In this document: one piece after another, positions 27,789 through 37,130 of the stretch
How positions within the stretch are numbered: the stretch's first letter is position 1
Layout: every line of letters starts with the position of its first letter
Notes under the pieces: model-generated
What the model saw: only the letters and a program-made list of their open reading frames with translations
Database searches by the model: none
What the model was told of the DNA's origin: nothing
NCBI RefSeq assembly: GCF_030464885.1
Contig: NZ_JALPRJ010000041.1
Coordinates: 1 to 64,000, forward strand
DNA length: 64,000 bases
From: Caballeronia sp. SEWSISQ10-4 2
Lineage (GTDB): Bacteria; Pseudomonadota; Gammaproteobacteria; Burkholderiales; Burkholderiaceae
Direction of reading: 5' to 3'
Translations under genes and position numbers: made by a program

Positions 27789-28673
27789 TCATTTCGGCTT
27801 CTTCAGCACATCGAGCCCTTCCGGTAGCTGCGCACCCGGGAAATGCGTGGAAAGCGTGGTTTCGCGCCACTGCTCCAGTGCCTCGGCGCGCTCAGCGTCT
27901 GCGAGACTGCAGACGTGCAGCGCATCGCCACCGAGCAACAGACGCAACGGAAGCTCGTCGCGACGTGACAGTTGGACGATTAATGTCGCAATCTTTGCGG
28001 GATCACTGATTTCGTGACCGCCGTACGCTTCCAGAAGCCTGAGCATCTTGCCGACTGACTGTTCGTAGTCGGGCAACATGTCATCAATGCCGCTACGTGC
28101 TTCGCTGGCCCAGTCGGTGCGCATCCCTCCAGGTTCCAGCGTGCATACGCGGATGCCCATGTGAGCGACCTCCTTCGCCACAACATCGCTGAAGCCGCCG
28201 ACGGCCCACTTCGCTGCCTGATAGGCGGACAACCCTGGCGTCGACGTGCGGCCGCCCGCCGATGACACCTGGAAAATATGACCAGCGCGTTGTTCACGCA
28301 TCACTGGCAGCACCGCACGGGTCAGGTTGACCACACCGAACAGGTTGGTTTCCACCTGATCGCGGAAATCTTGCGACGTCATTTGCTCGAACGGAGCGGT
28401 GTGGCCGTAACCAGCGTTATTAACCAGCACGTCGAGGCGGCCAAAGGCATTAAGCGCCTGGTCGACTGCGCGCTGCGCTGCAACCTCATCGGTGACATCG
28501 AGTGCGACGGGATGAATCCGGTCTTTATAGCGCTCGACTAGATCTACCAGGCGTTCGGGATCGCGTGCGCCAGCAACAAGACGATCGCCGGCGGCCAGGA
28601 CCGCCTCGCTGACGAGGCGCCCAAGGCCTCGCGCAGCGCCGGTTACCAACCAGATTTTTGAAGTATCAGACAT
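27789..28673 (-). CDS. short-chain dehydrogenase/reductase (SDR 1 of 3)
   Basis: A 294-residue classical-type SDR: cofactor loop TGAARGLG, NNAGYGH, Ser in VSSAGGR and YQAAK catalytic pair. The C-terminal 50 residues are longer than the classical family and end in a PEGLDVLKKPK tail. ATG 28673 follows AAAGGG; the frame open to 28736 overlaps the next gene and is discounted. It is downstream of SDR 2 with 11 bp between them, so the two form an operon facing a divergent TetR gene. The substrate is unknown. Confidence 0.85.
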   Translation of the reverse strand: MSDTSKIWLVTGAARGLGRLVSEAVLAAGDRLVAGARDPERLVDLVERYKDRIHPVALDVTDEVAAQRAVDQALNAFGRLDVLVNNAGYGHTAPFEQMTSQDFRDQVETNLFGVVNLTRAVLPVMREQRAGHIFQVSSAGGRTSTPGLSAYQAAKWAVGGFSDVVAKEVAHMGIRVCTLEPGGMRTDWASEARSGIDDMLPDYEQSVGKMLRLLEAYGGHEISDPAKIATLIVQLSRRDELPLRLLLGGDALHVCSLADAERAEALEQWRETTLSTHFPGAQLPEGLDVLKKPK

Positions 28674-28684
28674 GGTGAATCCCT

Positions 28685-29518
28685 TTAGTTGCGGCCGCCC
28701 TGCGCGGCCTTCGAAACGTTCTCCCAGCTTTCCCAAACCTTCAGGCGTTCCGCGTAGACCTGTTTGATCAACGGAAGCATTGCGCTGCCGAGGATGAGAC
28801 GAAGGGGAGGCTCGGGCGCATCGACCACCTTCAGAATCGCTTCTCCGGTTGCGGAAGGATCGCCAAAGGTGTCGGCTGACAACATCGATGCCAGATGCTG
28901 GCGTACAGACTCGTAAGCCGGCATCGGCGGTGCCTGCCTGATGGACGATTCATTCATGAAATCCGTGGCGAACGGTCCCGGCTCGATGATTGTGACCTTG
29001 ATCCCAAATCCGGCAACCTCGCTGGCAAGTGCTTCGGCCATACCCTCCACGGCAAACTTTGTCGCTTCGTAGATACCGCCCGTCGGGAAGGCAACGATTC
29101 CCCCCGCACTCGATACCGGCAGAATATGTCCCGATCCCTGCGCTCGAAGGAGAGGGAGGGCAGCCTGAATCACAGACAGCGTGCCGAACACGTTGGTCTC
29201 GAAGTTGGCGCGGGCGTCCTGAATGCTGACCTCCTCGATGGCCCCCATATAGCCATAACCGGCAACACTCAAGATCACATCGAGGCGTCCGAAGTGCTGG
29301 TGCGCGCGATTGACGGTACGGACAACCTCGTTGTGGTCGGTGACGTCGAGCGGGAGCAGCAACAGGGCCTCGTCGTATTGTTGTTGAAGGGCAACGAGTG
29401 ATTGCAGGTCACGAGCGGTAGCCGCGACCTTGTCTCCGCGTGCCAGCGCTGCTTCTGCCCATCGACGGCCAAAGCCACGCGACGCACCGGTGATGAACCA
29501 CACTTTGGGACTGGCCAT
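28685..29518 (-). CDS. short-chain dehydrogenase/reductase (SDR 2 of 3)
   Basis: A 277-residue SDR with TGASRGFG, VSSAGG and YEATK; the usual NNAG motif reads SVAGYG. It is a paralogue of the products of 27789-28673 and 30361-31191 (shared C-terminal block PLRL.LG). ATG 29518 starts the conserved MASPKVWFITG. It is the first gene of the two-SDR unit, 127 bp from the divergent TetR gene. The changed NNAG motif may affect cofactor geometry but does not rule out activity. Confidence 0.85.
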   Translation of the reverse strand: MASPKVWFITGASRGFGRRWAEAALARGDKVAATARDLQSLVALQQQYDEALLLLPLDVTDHNEVVRTVNRAHQHFGRLDVILSVAGYGYMGAIEEVSIQDARANFETNVFGTLSVIQAALPLLRAQGSGHILPVSSAGGIVAFPTGGIYEATKFAVEGMAEALASEVAGFGIKVTIIEPGPFATDFMNESSIRQAPPMPAYESVRQHLASMLSADTFGDPSATGEAILKVVDAPEPPLRLILGSAMLPLIKQVYAERLKVWESWENVSKAAQGGRN

Positions 29519-29645
29519 GTGTATCTTCCGAATTAATTGATGATCGATACGAATTGACATTTTTGGTAAAAGTGTAAATTTAAGTCTAGTTCATCTGACG
29601 GTTTTCGTCAAAGTGTCGTGCCGTCGACGTGTCATAATCGACGTC

Positions 29646-30215
29646 ATGAGCGAAGCAAATTCAACGCGCCGTGACCAGGTGGTCCAGGCGGCGATAGGCG
29701 TATTTCTACGATATGGCTACGCGCGCACGACAATGGCCGACATCGCGCAAGCGGCGGGTCTGTCTCGTCCGACGCTGTATCTGGCGTTTCCCGACAAGGA
29801 CGCGATCTTTCATGCAGTCGTGGACGCGATGGTGGTTGACAAGCTGAGCGAGATTCGCCAGCGACTGCCTCGTTATCGCGGGTTCGAAAAAAAGCTGCGT
29901 TATGCCTGTGAGGCGTGGGGAGCAGAGGGGTTCGAGTTGGTACAGGCACACCCGGACGCAAAAGACATGTTTGATCTGGGTTTCGCGTCCGTCTGCAATG
30001 GATTTTCCGCGTTCGGAGACTTGCTGACGGAGATCATCAGCGCACCACTCGCTGAATCGGGACTCGGTATAGCAGCCGGGGATCTGGCCGAGACGATCGT
30101 GTTTGCTATCAAGGGGTTTAAGGAAATCGCTCGCGATGGTGCAGACATGCGGCGAATGATTGGCGTGCAGGTCACGATCGTCTCTGCCGCGCTTGGTCGG
30201 AAAGGCCGAACGTGA
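29646..30215 (+). CDS. TetR-family transcriptional regulator
   Basis: A 189-residue repressor-type protein with an N-terminal helix-turn-helix (about 8-55; YARTTMADIAQAAGLSRPTLY) and a variable ligand-binding helical part. ATG 29646 is preferred to 29613. It diverges from the SDR 2-SDR 1 unit, the common arrangement for a TetR repressor and its target; GACG-N5-CGTC inside the 127-bp gap is a possible half of its operator. Confidence 0.85.
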   Translation: MSEANSTRRDQVVQAAIGVFLRYGYARTTMADIAQAAGLSRPTLYLAFPDKDAIFHAVVDAMVVDKLSEIRQRLPRYRGFEKKLRYACEAWGAEGFELVQAHPDAKDMFDLGFASVCNGFSAFGDLLTEIISAPLAESGLGIAAGDLAETIVFAIKGFKEIARDGADMRRMIGVQVTIVSAALGRKGRT

Positions 30216-30360
30216 CAAGTGGGCGCGCCGATTAGCGAGCGCGCAACCTGAACGACAAAGTCCCGGCCCAGACCGGACGGTCAACAACACGCCGTTATTT
30301 ATGAACAATCGCTCGTCCCAGATGCAGCTATTGCATCAGCGCCCCTCTGCGCCGGTCCGC

Positions 30361-31191
30361 TTAGCTGATCGAGTCGGCTGAAAACGCGATGTCCTTCTGT
30401 GCTTCGAGCATCCTCAGGCGCTCAGCCAACGCAGCGTTGATCGAGTCGTAGGCACCGCCGCCAAGCGTCAGGCGTAACGGCGGATGTGCTGAGTCCGCCG
30501 CGACGATCATCGCGGCGACCGTCTTGCCGGCATCGCCCCGAATGGCAAAGCTGCTGGACGCGATCGCCCGCCTGACGTCGCCCGCCGGGGTGTCGTCGTA
30601 CTCGGGCATCGGCACCGCATGATCGAGACCGGCACCGAACTGCGTGCTCGTCGGCCCCGGCTCCACGATCACGAAGTCGATGCCGAATGACGCCACCTCC
30701 TTCGCCACTGACTCGACGAAACCTTCGATGCCCCATTTCGTAGCGTGATAGAGGCTGAAATTCGGGTAAGCGATCTGTCCGCCTTCAGACGAGACCTGGA
30801 CGATCCGGCCGCCGCCCTGGCGGCGCAGGTGAGGCAGCGCGGCACGGATGACCTGAATCGATCCGGTGAGATTGGTGGCGATCTGCCGGTCGATCTGTTC
30901 ATCGGTCACTTCCTCGGCCGCGCCGAATAACCCGTAGCCCGCGTTGTTCACGACTACGTCGATACGGCCCATCGCTTCGAACGCGGCAGCAATATTGGTG
31001 TGCACCGCGCGGATGTCGGTGATATCGAGTGTCAGCACCTGCAACCGGTTGTCGTACTGTTTTTTCAGATCATCGAGCGCTCCCTCGCGCCGCAGCGTCG
31101 CGACGACCCGATCGCCGCGTTGCAGCAGGCGCTCGGCGAGTAGCCGGCCGAGACCTGACGACGTGCCGGTGATAAGCCAGGTCTTCATCAT
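30361..31191 (-). CDS. short-chain dehydrogenase/reductase (SDR 3 of 3)
   Basis: A 276-residue SDR with TGTSSGLG, NNAGYGLFG, QVSSEGG and YHATK. It is closely similar in plan to the two SDRs at 27.8-29.5 kb, suggesting local duplication. It is divergent from a LysR gene (31307) with 115 bp between starts. The ATGATG start is at 31191. Function unknown; the TetR gene in between separates it from the other two. Confidence 0.87.
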   Translation of the reverse strand: MMKTWLITGTSSGLGRLLAERLLQRGDRVVATLRREGALDDLKKQYDNRLQVLTLDITDIRAVHTNIAAAFEAMGRIDVVVNNAGYGLFGAAEEVTDEQIDRQIATNLTGSIQVIRAALPHLRRQGGGRIVQVSSEGGQIAYPNFSLYHATKWGIEGFVESVAKEVASFGIDFVIVEPGPTSTQFGAGLDHAVPMPEYDDTPAGDVRRAIASSSFAIRGDAGKTVAAMIVAADSAHPPLRLTLGGGAYDSINAALAERLRMLEAQKDIAFSADSIS

Positions 31192-31306
31192 GATGTGCGT
31201 CTCTATAAAGTGGATGGAATGGCATTGCCTGATTACCAGTCTAGGTTCCCGTCATTGGTCAGAGAAGTCTCTATAGTGCGTATGACCCCGTGAAAATTCG
31301 CCACCA

Positions 31307-32200
31307 ATGACCAAGCCGACACTTGCCGATCTCACCGCGTTTTCCGCTGTCGCAACACATCGGAGTTTCCGCCGTGCCGCCGACGCACTCGGCGTTTCGC
31401 GCTCCTCTCTAAGTCACGCCATGCTCGCATTGGAGCGTGAATTGGGCGTGCGCCTGCTCAATCGCACGACGCGTAGCGTAGCGCCGACAGAAGCCGGCGA
31501 AGCGTTGCTCGCGCGGCTTGCGCCCGTGCTCCGCGATCTTGACGAGGCACTGGATGCTGTTGCCGATGCGCGCGGCAATCCGAGCGGCACGCTCAGGATC
31601 AATGCCAATGAGACTGCGGCGCGGCTGTTGTTGAAAACGGTGGTGCCGCGTTTTCTGAAGCGCTTCCCCTGCATGGCGCTCGATCTGGTCGCGGAGGGAC
31701 GGCTCGTCGATATCGTCGAGCAAGGTTTCGATGCCGGAGTACGGCTTGGCGAGTCAATCCCGCGCGACATGGTGGCGGTGCGCATCAGCGACGATCTTCG
31801 CTTCGTAGTCGTTGCAGCGCCTTCGTATCTCGCGGGACGAACACCGCTCATCACGCCCGACGACCTTCGTAGCCACGACTGCATTCGCCAACGGCTGCCG
31901 AGCGGCAAGCGCTACCGCTGGGAGTTCCGCAAGCACGGGCAGGAAGTGGCGATCGATGTTCCGGGCGTACTCACGCTGGATCACAACGGGCTGATGGTTG
32001 AGGCCGCGTCCGATGGTTTGGGCCTCGCCTATGTGCCGGAGTCCACGGCCCGCGACTGGCTGGACGATGGCCGGCTGGTTACCGTGCTGGAAGATTGGTG
32101 CCCGTTTATTCCGGGGCTCTGCCTGTACTATCCTGGACATCGCCACGTGCCTGCTGGTCTGCGGGCGTTCATAGACGTGCTTAGGGAGGTAAATCCCTGA
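31307..32200 (+). CDS. LysR-family transcriptional regulator
   Basis: A 297-residue LysR protein: winged helix (about 1-65, FRRAADALGVSRSSLSHAM) and a periplasmic-binding-type effector domain. The GVRLLNRTTRSVAPTEAG block is that of the group that often represses divergent oxidoreductases. Its target is probably the divergent SDR at 30361-31191. Confidence 0.9.
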   Translation: MTKPTLADLTAFSAVATHRSFRRAADALGVSRSSLSHAMLALERELGVRLLNRTTRSVAPTEAGEALLARLAPVLRDLDEALDAVADARGNPSGTLRINANETAARLLLKTVVPRFLKRFPCMALDLVAEGRLVDIVEQGFDAGVRLGESIPRDMVAVRISDDLRFVVVAAPSYLAGRTPLITPDDLRSHDCIRQRLPSGKRYRWEFRKHGQEVAIDVPGVLTLDHNGLMVEAASDGLGLAYVPESTARDWLDDGRLVTVLEDWCPFIPGLCLYYPGHRHVPAGLRAFIDVLREVNP

Positions 32201-32317
32201 CGCTTCGCTGTTTGACCCATGGACAGGCCGACAGGCCGTTGAACCAGTGATTTTTTACGCAAACTTTATGCCGGTCTGGATACCCTTAGAGTAAGCAACT
32301 GAAAAGGGGGGGGCGAT

Positions 32318-33184
32318 ATGACGCACCCACTGGCGGGCCTGCGGGCTCTCCTCGCATCTGGCAAGACCCGTGTCCACCGGCGGTCACGTCCCGCGCCTGG
32401 TCGCAATGTGATGATGCACGTCACCCTCGACGCGCAACACGCCACCCCACTACGTCAGGCTCTGATCCGCGATTGCACCGGTCAGACGTGGACAATTCGC
32501 CTCGCACCGCTGCCCGGAACGGACCGCATGCGGCTTTCGCTTTATCTGCCCAGGGACGCAGTGAGCGGGGCGATCCAGCGGGTAGTGCATCTGGCTCCGA
32601 CCGCCGAACTAGGGCAACTGTTTGAAGTCCCCGACACCCCCACCGACGCTTGGCGGGATTTGATGAACCCGGCGTCCCCTCCGTGTGCCGACCCGGTCGC
32701 TCAGCCAGACGAGATGGCGGCTGGAGGCAACAGTATTGCGCAACTCCTCTCTCGGGATCATGTCCTGCTCGGTCTCGATGTCGCTAACCGTGCCTCGCTT
32801 TTCGTGCAGCTTGGCTGCGTCTGCGAACAACGCTTCGGGCTGCCGGCGGCGACCGTGATCGCGGGCCTTGAAGCGCGCGAAGCGTTAGGCTCAACCGGGC
32901 TGGGCCAAGGGGTCGCCGTTCCACACGGTCAAATCAAGGGTCTGCGTCGGGCCATGGCGTTGTATGTTCGTCCGGCGACACCCATTCCCTTTGATGCGCC
33001 CGACGGAAACCCCGTGACCGACGTGGTCGTGCTATTGGTCCCGGAATGGGCCAACACCACGCATCTGCATCTGCTGGCTGACGTAGCGCAACGCTTCTGC
33101 GACCACCACTTCCGGGAGCGGCTCCATACCTGTGTCGACGCACAGGCCGTGTGCCAGTTGTTCGTCGGCTACGGCACACCGTAG
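32318..33184 (+). CDS. PTS EIIA type-2/PtsN-like protein with an extra N-terminal domain
   Basis: A 288-residue protein. Residues about 140-285 form an EIIA domain of the PtsN/fructose type with the phosphorylatable His at 203 in VAVPHGQ and the LVPEWANTTHLHLLADVA block. Residues 30-105 form an additional small alpha/beta domain (VTLDAQHATPLRQALI, RLSLYLPRDAV) that I do not recognise. PtsN itself is about 150 residues, so this is a fusion. The start follows a run of eight G (32306-32313) that acts as the ribosome site. A regulatory role in a nitrogen/sugar phosphotransfer chain is likely; no EIIB or EIIC lies nearby. Confidence 0.75.
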   Translation: MTHPLAGLRALLASGKTRVHRRSRPAPGRNVMMHVTLDAQHATPLRQALIRDCTGQTWTIRLAPLPGTDRMRLSLYLPRDAVSGAIQRVVHLAPTAELGQLFEVPDTPTDAWRDLMNPASPPCADPVAQPDEMAAGGNSIAQLLSRDHVLLGLDVANRASLFVQLGCVCEQRFGLPAATVIAGLEAREALGSTGLGQGVAVPHGQIKGLRRAMALYVRPATPIPFDAPDGNPVTDVVVLLVPEWANTTHLHLLADVAQRFCDHHFRERLHTCVDAQAVCQLFVGYGTP

Positions 33185-33247
33185 ACCGCACCGGATAGGC
33201 TATACAGCGGCTTTTTGTAATTCACGCGATTTTGGCAAACGTTGAAA

Positions 33248-33270
33248 CCGCCGGGTATATGTTCCGGCGG
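33248..33270 (+). terminator. hairpin after the PtsN-like gene
   Basis: Seven-base perfect stem CCGCCGG/CCGGCGG with a nine-base loop, 64 bp after the stop. There is no T-run, so it would be a weak or Rho-assisted terminator. Confidence 0.35.
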
Positions 33271-33835
33271 CCAGGCGACGCCCGTTACAACTGCGTGTCC
33301 GGAACCGCGTCTTCATCCTTCGGCACGAACACGATTTTTGTCCTTGGGTTGCAGTCAATCAAGCATGTGTACTCGCAGGGCGAAGAATGACCATCATGTG
33401 TCTGACCGCGGATAACGCGTAATCAGTGTAGAGCCTCGATGACGTCTGGGGTAGGAACGGATTACATCCGCTCTTGGGGGAGCACATTAGCTGAGAAATA
33501 CCGGCGCACCCAGGCCGTCCCCTTACGTAGGAACGGGAGCGGCCGGTGACAAAATTACCGTCGCGTTCCGGCAATGAATTGTACGCTGACGGCAGGGGAT
33601 TTATATCAAAAGGATTGCTAACTACAGGGGCTGGATTGAAGTGACAACTTACGCTCGGCGTGCCATACGCTTGCTTTCCAAAGATAGTGAGCGCGGCGCC
33701 CGAATAGCGCGAAGCGGTCGAGTCTGAAATGACGGTTCCTTCATTTGGCGAGCCTTCTCGGAGTCATGTTGAATGGCCGGGGAGTGTCCGCAAATTTAAT
33801 CCAATATTAGTTGTTGACTTGTATTTGTCAATCGC

Positions 33836-33856
33836 GCCGGGCGGGAGGAGCCCGGC
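33836..33856. promoter_or_regulatory. GC-rich hairpin upstream of the kinase gene
   Basis: Perfect seven-base stem GCCGGGC/GCCCGGC with loop GGGAGGA, 131 bp before the kinase start. It could be a leader structure or an operator; the loop is purine-only, like a ribosome site held in a loop. Function is not shown. Confidence 0.3.
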
Positions 33857-33986
33857 AAGATAGTTTCTCCGCATTGCCCCCTATGCGCAGAAATTCGAAG
33901 AACTAATAGAATTATGAGAACGACTTATGCGTAATATGCGTTCAATAAATACTTCATAAGACCTTTTTTCTTTCTTCGGGGCAGCC

Positions 33987-35108
33987 ATGCGACTAGCCGA
34001 CTTCATTTTGCGTGACATGGAAACAATCCTGGGGCAATGGGAGGCGTTCGCTCTCACCCTGTTACCGGCAGCGGCAAACATGAAATCGCTGGCGTTGCGA
34101 GACCATGCGCAACAGATCCTGGAGGCCGTGGCCAAGGATTTGTCGACTTCCCAGACCAAGGAAGCTCAACGCGAAAAATCAATGGGTCGAGCACCACAAC
34201 TGATCGGAGCCCCGGAGACCGCTGCACAAACGCATGCCCTTCTGCGCGCGCGAGGCGGTTTCGATATCAACCAGCTTGCCGCTGAATACCGCGCACTGCG
34301 TGCAAGCGTTCTTCGCCTGTGGATGGAGGTGTGTCAGCCCGAGGCGCCTCATCCGGATGACATCATCCGATTTAACGAGGCCATCGACCAGGCGCTTGCC
34401 GAATCGGTCAGCTATTTCAGCGCTCAGGTAGATCAAGCCCGTAATCTCTTACTTGGAATGCTTGGGCACGACATGCGCAGTCCGCTCCAGACCATCCAGA
34501 TGACAGCGGTCTATTTGGCGGCGCTGAACGCGGGAGACAAAGTGTCGGGAGCCGCGTCTCGTTTGATCCACAGCGGCGCTCGCATGCAAGCGCTACTGGA
34601 CGATTTGCTTGATTTCAATCGAACTAAACTGGGACTGGGTATCAATATCGCTCCGACCAACGTCGACTTGGCCAATCTGTTTGCCGATGAACTGAACCTG
34701 GTACGAGCGGTTCATCCGGACCGCCATGTCGATCTGGAGGTGGTGGGCGACTCTCAGGGCGTTTGGGACGGCCGACGTTTGCAGCAGTTGCTCGGCAACC
34801 TGGTCCTGAATGCGATCAAGTACGGAGCGCCGGACGCACCGGTACAGGTGATCGTGACTGGTGAGGAGGAGGAAGTCCGTTTCGAGGTGAAGAATATCGG
34901 GGCCGCCATTGAACAACAGACTTTGGATCGGATCTTTGATCCTCTCAGGCGAGGCCCGGATCAGCAGAACAAATACGACACGGATGGCAACCTGGGGCTC
35001 GGGCTCTATATCGCGCGCGAGGTCGCCAAGGCCCATGGCGGCGACATCGAAGCGCGGTCCGACGCGGCAGAAACGGTGTTCGCCGTGCGCCTGCCGCGTC
35101 GTAAGTAG
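33987..35108 (+). CDS. soluble sensor histidine kinase with RsbRD-type N-terminal domain
   Basis: A 373-residue kinase without membrane segments. The N-terminal part (about 10-145, DFILRDMETILGQWEAFA) matches the RsbRD_N helical sensor found in stressosome co-antagonists. It is followed by HisKA with the phospho-acceptor His161 in LGHDMRSPL and an HATPase with NLVLNAIKYG, RIFDPL and GNLGLGLYIAREV. No response regulator is adjacent. The preceding intergenic stretch is long and AT-rich. The likely role is sensing an internal stress or redox state; the partner is unknown. Confidence 0.85.
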   Translation: MRLADFILRDMETILGQWEAFALTLLPAAANMKSLALRDHAQQILEAVAKDLSTSQTKEAQREKSMGRAPQLIGAPETAAQTHALLRARGGFDINQLAAEYRALRASVLRLWMEVCQPEAPHPDDIIRFNEAIDQALAESVSYFSAQVDQARNLLLGMLGHDMRSPLQTIQMTAVYLAALNAGDKVSGAASRLIHSGARMQALLDDLLDFNRTKLGLGINIAPTNVDLANLFADELNLVRAVHPDRHVDLEVVGDSQGVWDGRRLQQLLGNLVLNAIKYGAPDAPVQVIVTGEEEEVRFEVKNIGAAIEQQTLDRIFDPLRRGPDQQNKYDTDGNLGLGLYIAREVAKAHGGDIEARSDAAETVFAVRLPRRK

Positions 35109-35351
35109 TGCGGGATGCCTTCGTTGCTGACGTTCTCTGCGGTTTTCGCGAAGCTAGAAGAAGATCGGTACGGACAATTCTCCGGCGCGATCCCCTTATC
35201 AAAGCGCCAGTCGGTCTGGTCGGTAGGTGTGCTGCCGCATGATTTACCTTTGATAAAACCCGGCCTGGCGGAGGGCTATTAGCTACACAATCATATGATG
35301 AGAATTTTTCCGCGCTGCACACCTCTAAGTGGTAGCAAGCGGAATACGGAA

Positions 35352-35648
35352 ATGGACTACGCATCGATTCAACCTGCGTTGACCACCCTGTTGCGCAATC
35401 GGCCGCCGGGCACCACTGCCGACATTAATAAGCAGACGGTTGCATACTGGGACGGCTACGAGGTTAGGGGCGTTCATCTGCGGCACGACAAGAGCGGGCG
35501 GCTAGATGGAGATTTCGACTTCGACGAGCGCACATTCAATCAACTGCACGCGGATCTGGTCGCGTGGATGGCCGCGCCTCGTTATACGGTACGCCCTGAA
35601 CTCGTTGAATGGCTGAAGGACGCTCCCCCGTTCGACTGGGGCGCTTGA
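35352..35648 (+). CDS. small hypothetical protein (98 residues)
   Basis: A short acidic protein (MDYASIQPALTTLLRNRPPG; GRLDGDFDFDERTF; PPFDWGA at the end), without signal peptide or membrane helix. ATG 35352 is preferred over the ATG at 35295 because the preceding residues are Arg/Cys-rich and out of character. No family is recognised. It stands alone between the kinase and the flavin monooxygenase genes. Confidence 0.55.
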   Translation: MDYASIQPALTTLLRNRPPGTTADINKQTVAYWDGYEVRGVHLRHDKSGRLDGDFDFDERTFNQLHADLVAWMAAPRYTVRPELVEWLKDAPPFDWGA

Positions 35649-35792
35649 CAGCCCATGTGCCCTGGCGTCCTCGTCTGCTGGCTGATACGCTTGGTTTTGT
35701 GGGTCGAGACGCGGCCTTATCGCGTCAGCTAATGCAGAATTCAGCGCGTCGAGTTCATTGCGTTGCGAGAATCAGGCTTCGTGAGGGCGCAG

Positions 35793-36929
35793 ATGGAACA
35801 GCAGGTAGATACGCTCGTGATAGGCGCTGGGCCTGCAGGCCTCGCGGTTGCTGCGTGTCTAAAGAAGCGGGGAGCCTCCTGCATCATTGTGGACCGGGCG
35901 ACCGAGGTCGGTTCGAGCTGGCGCCGTCACTACGACCGGCTGCACCTTCACTCCGACCGGGACCGTTCGGCCCTGCCTTATCTTTCGTTTCCCGCTGGAA
36001 CGCCACGTTATCCGTCGCGCGAGCAGGTGATTGAGTATCTCGAACTGTATGCGCGGCATTTCGAGCTCGTACCGCACTTCAACGAGGAGGTCAGGACTGT
36101 ACGGCCACGCAACCCCGGATGGATTGCGACCACAACAGCCAGCGTCTATCATTCGCGGCGTGTGGTCGTGGCCACCGGCTACAACGCCGTTCCCTACCTG
36201 CCACGGTGGCGTGGCCAGGAGCGCTTCGGCGGCCGCATCTTGCACAGCAGCGAGTACCGCAGTGGCGAGTCATTCCGCGGCCAGAGCGTTCTGGTCGTCG
36301 GCATGGGCAACAGTGGCGGAGAGATGGCGATCGATCTCCACGAACATGGCGCGCGAGTGGCAATGGCAGTGCGTGGGCCGGTGAACATTGTCCCTCGCGA
36401 GATCCTCGGTGTCCCCGTACTCGCTATCTCTATCGCGTTGAACCGCCTTCCTACCCGATTCGCTGACGCGCTGGCTGCACCACTCGTGCGGCTCACCATC
36501 GGAGACATCACCAAGCTGGGTTTCCGCAAGCTTCCGATGGGTCCCTTTACGCAAATCAAGGCGAGGGCAAGAATCCCGCTCATCGACGTCGGTACAGTCA
36601 AACTGGTCCGCGAGGGCCACATTGAGGTGCTCGGAGACATCCGCGAGATGGGCAAGACTGACGTGACGTTTGATGACGGGCGTGTGCGGGGCTTTGATGC
36701 AATCGTTGCCGCGACGGGGTTTCGCCCGCGAAGCGAGTGTTTCCTGGAGCCACAGAACGATATCCTCGACGTGGAGCAACAGCTGCCGCCGAGCGACGGG
36801 GAGAAAAAATCCGGGCTGCATTACTGTGGGTTTATCGTCTCGCCGACCGGTATGTTGCGCGAAATCGGAATCGAGGCGCAACGGGTTGCAGACGAAATCA
36901 CGCACCTCGAGCGCCACCCGGTGTTTTGA
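35793..36929 (+). CDS. flavin-containing monooxygenase (FMO/YUCCA-like)
   Basis: A 378-residue FAD/NADPH enzyme. FAD site GAGPAGLAVA (near residue 12), the FMO/Baeyer-Villiger fingerprint FGGRILHSSEYRSG (near 145), NADPH site VGMGNSGGEMA (near 168) and the ATGFRP block near the C terminus. These fit a class B monooxygenase that oxygenates N, S or ketone substrates, with plant YUCCA-type (indole-pyruvate) enzymes among relatives. ATG 35793 has GAGGG upstream; TTG 35763 is less likely. It stands 200 bp before an acyl-CoA ligase; a shared pathway is possible. Confidence 0.85.
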   Translation: MEQQVDTLVIGAGPAGLAVAACLKKRGASCIIVDRATEVGSSWRRHYDRLHLHSDRDRSALPYLSFPAGTPRYPSREQVIEYLELYARHFELVPHFNEEVRTVRPRNPGWIATTTASVYHSRRVVVATGYNAVPYLPRWRGQERFGGRILHSSEYRSGESFRGQSVLVVGMGNSGGEMAIDLHEHGARVAMAVRGPVNIVPREILGVPVLAISIALNRLPTRFADALAAPLVRLTIGDITKLGFRKLPMGPFTQIKARARIPLIDVGTVKLVREGHIEVLGDIREMGKTDVTFDDGRVRGFDAIVAATGFRPRSECFLEPQNDILDVEQQLPPSDGEKKSGLHYCGFIVSPTGMLREIGIEAQRVADEITHLERHPVF

Positions 36930-37130
36930 GGATTCGCGCGGCTGTGCGTCCTTGTACTCCCCCGGAAGGCATGCATCCGTCGTTCATGTCTTGGCTTGCG
37001 CATGCGCATGCGCTAGACCGATGTCTGCGTCAATCGCGCGTAATATCGAGTACGAAGGGTGGAGGGCGGAACTTCATCTTCCGAACAGTCCTGCTAAAAG
37101 ACGAAGGCCAAATGAGATAAGGGAGATGCG

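Larger units (their letters stand above)
33185..33986. other. 802-bp intergenic region with two hairpins
   Basis: No gene is convincing. Two hairpins stand out: CCGCCGG (33248-33254) with CCGGCGG (33264-33270), just after the PtsN-like gene, and GCCGGGC (33836-33842) with GCCCGGC (33850-33856), before the kinase gene. TTGACT at 33814 and AT-rich DNA at 33880-33960 may be part of the kinase promoter. A short minus frame ending at 33285 reads like protein but has no start. Confidence 0.45.

Noticed and set aside
33285-33421. Minus-strand frame of about 44 codons ending at TAA 33285 with protein-like content (KIVFVPKDEDAVPDTQL)
   Set aside because: There is no start codon in a sensible place and a stop lies just upstream. 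It may be a gene remnant, but I cannot support a feature.
33359-33574. 71-residue minus-strand frame in the 802-bp gap
   Set aside because: No ribosome site, odd composition and no family.
36998-37013. 16-bp palindrome GCGCATGCGCATGCGC before the acyl-CoA ligase gene
   Set aside because: It is simple-sequence-like (repeated GCGCAT) and could arise by chance in GC-rich DNA, so I do not call an operator.
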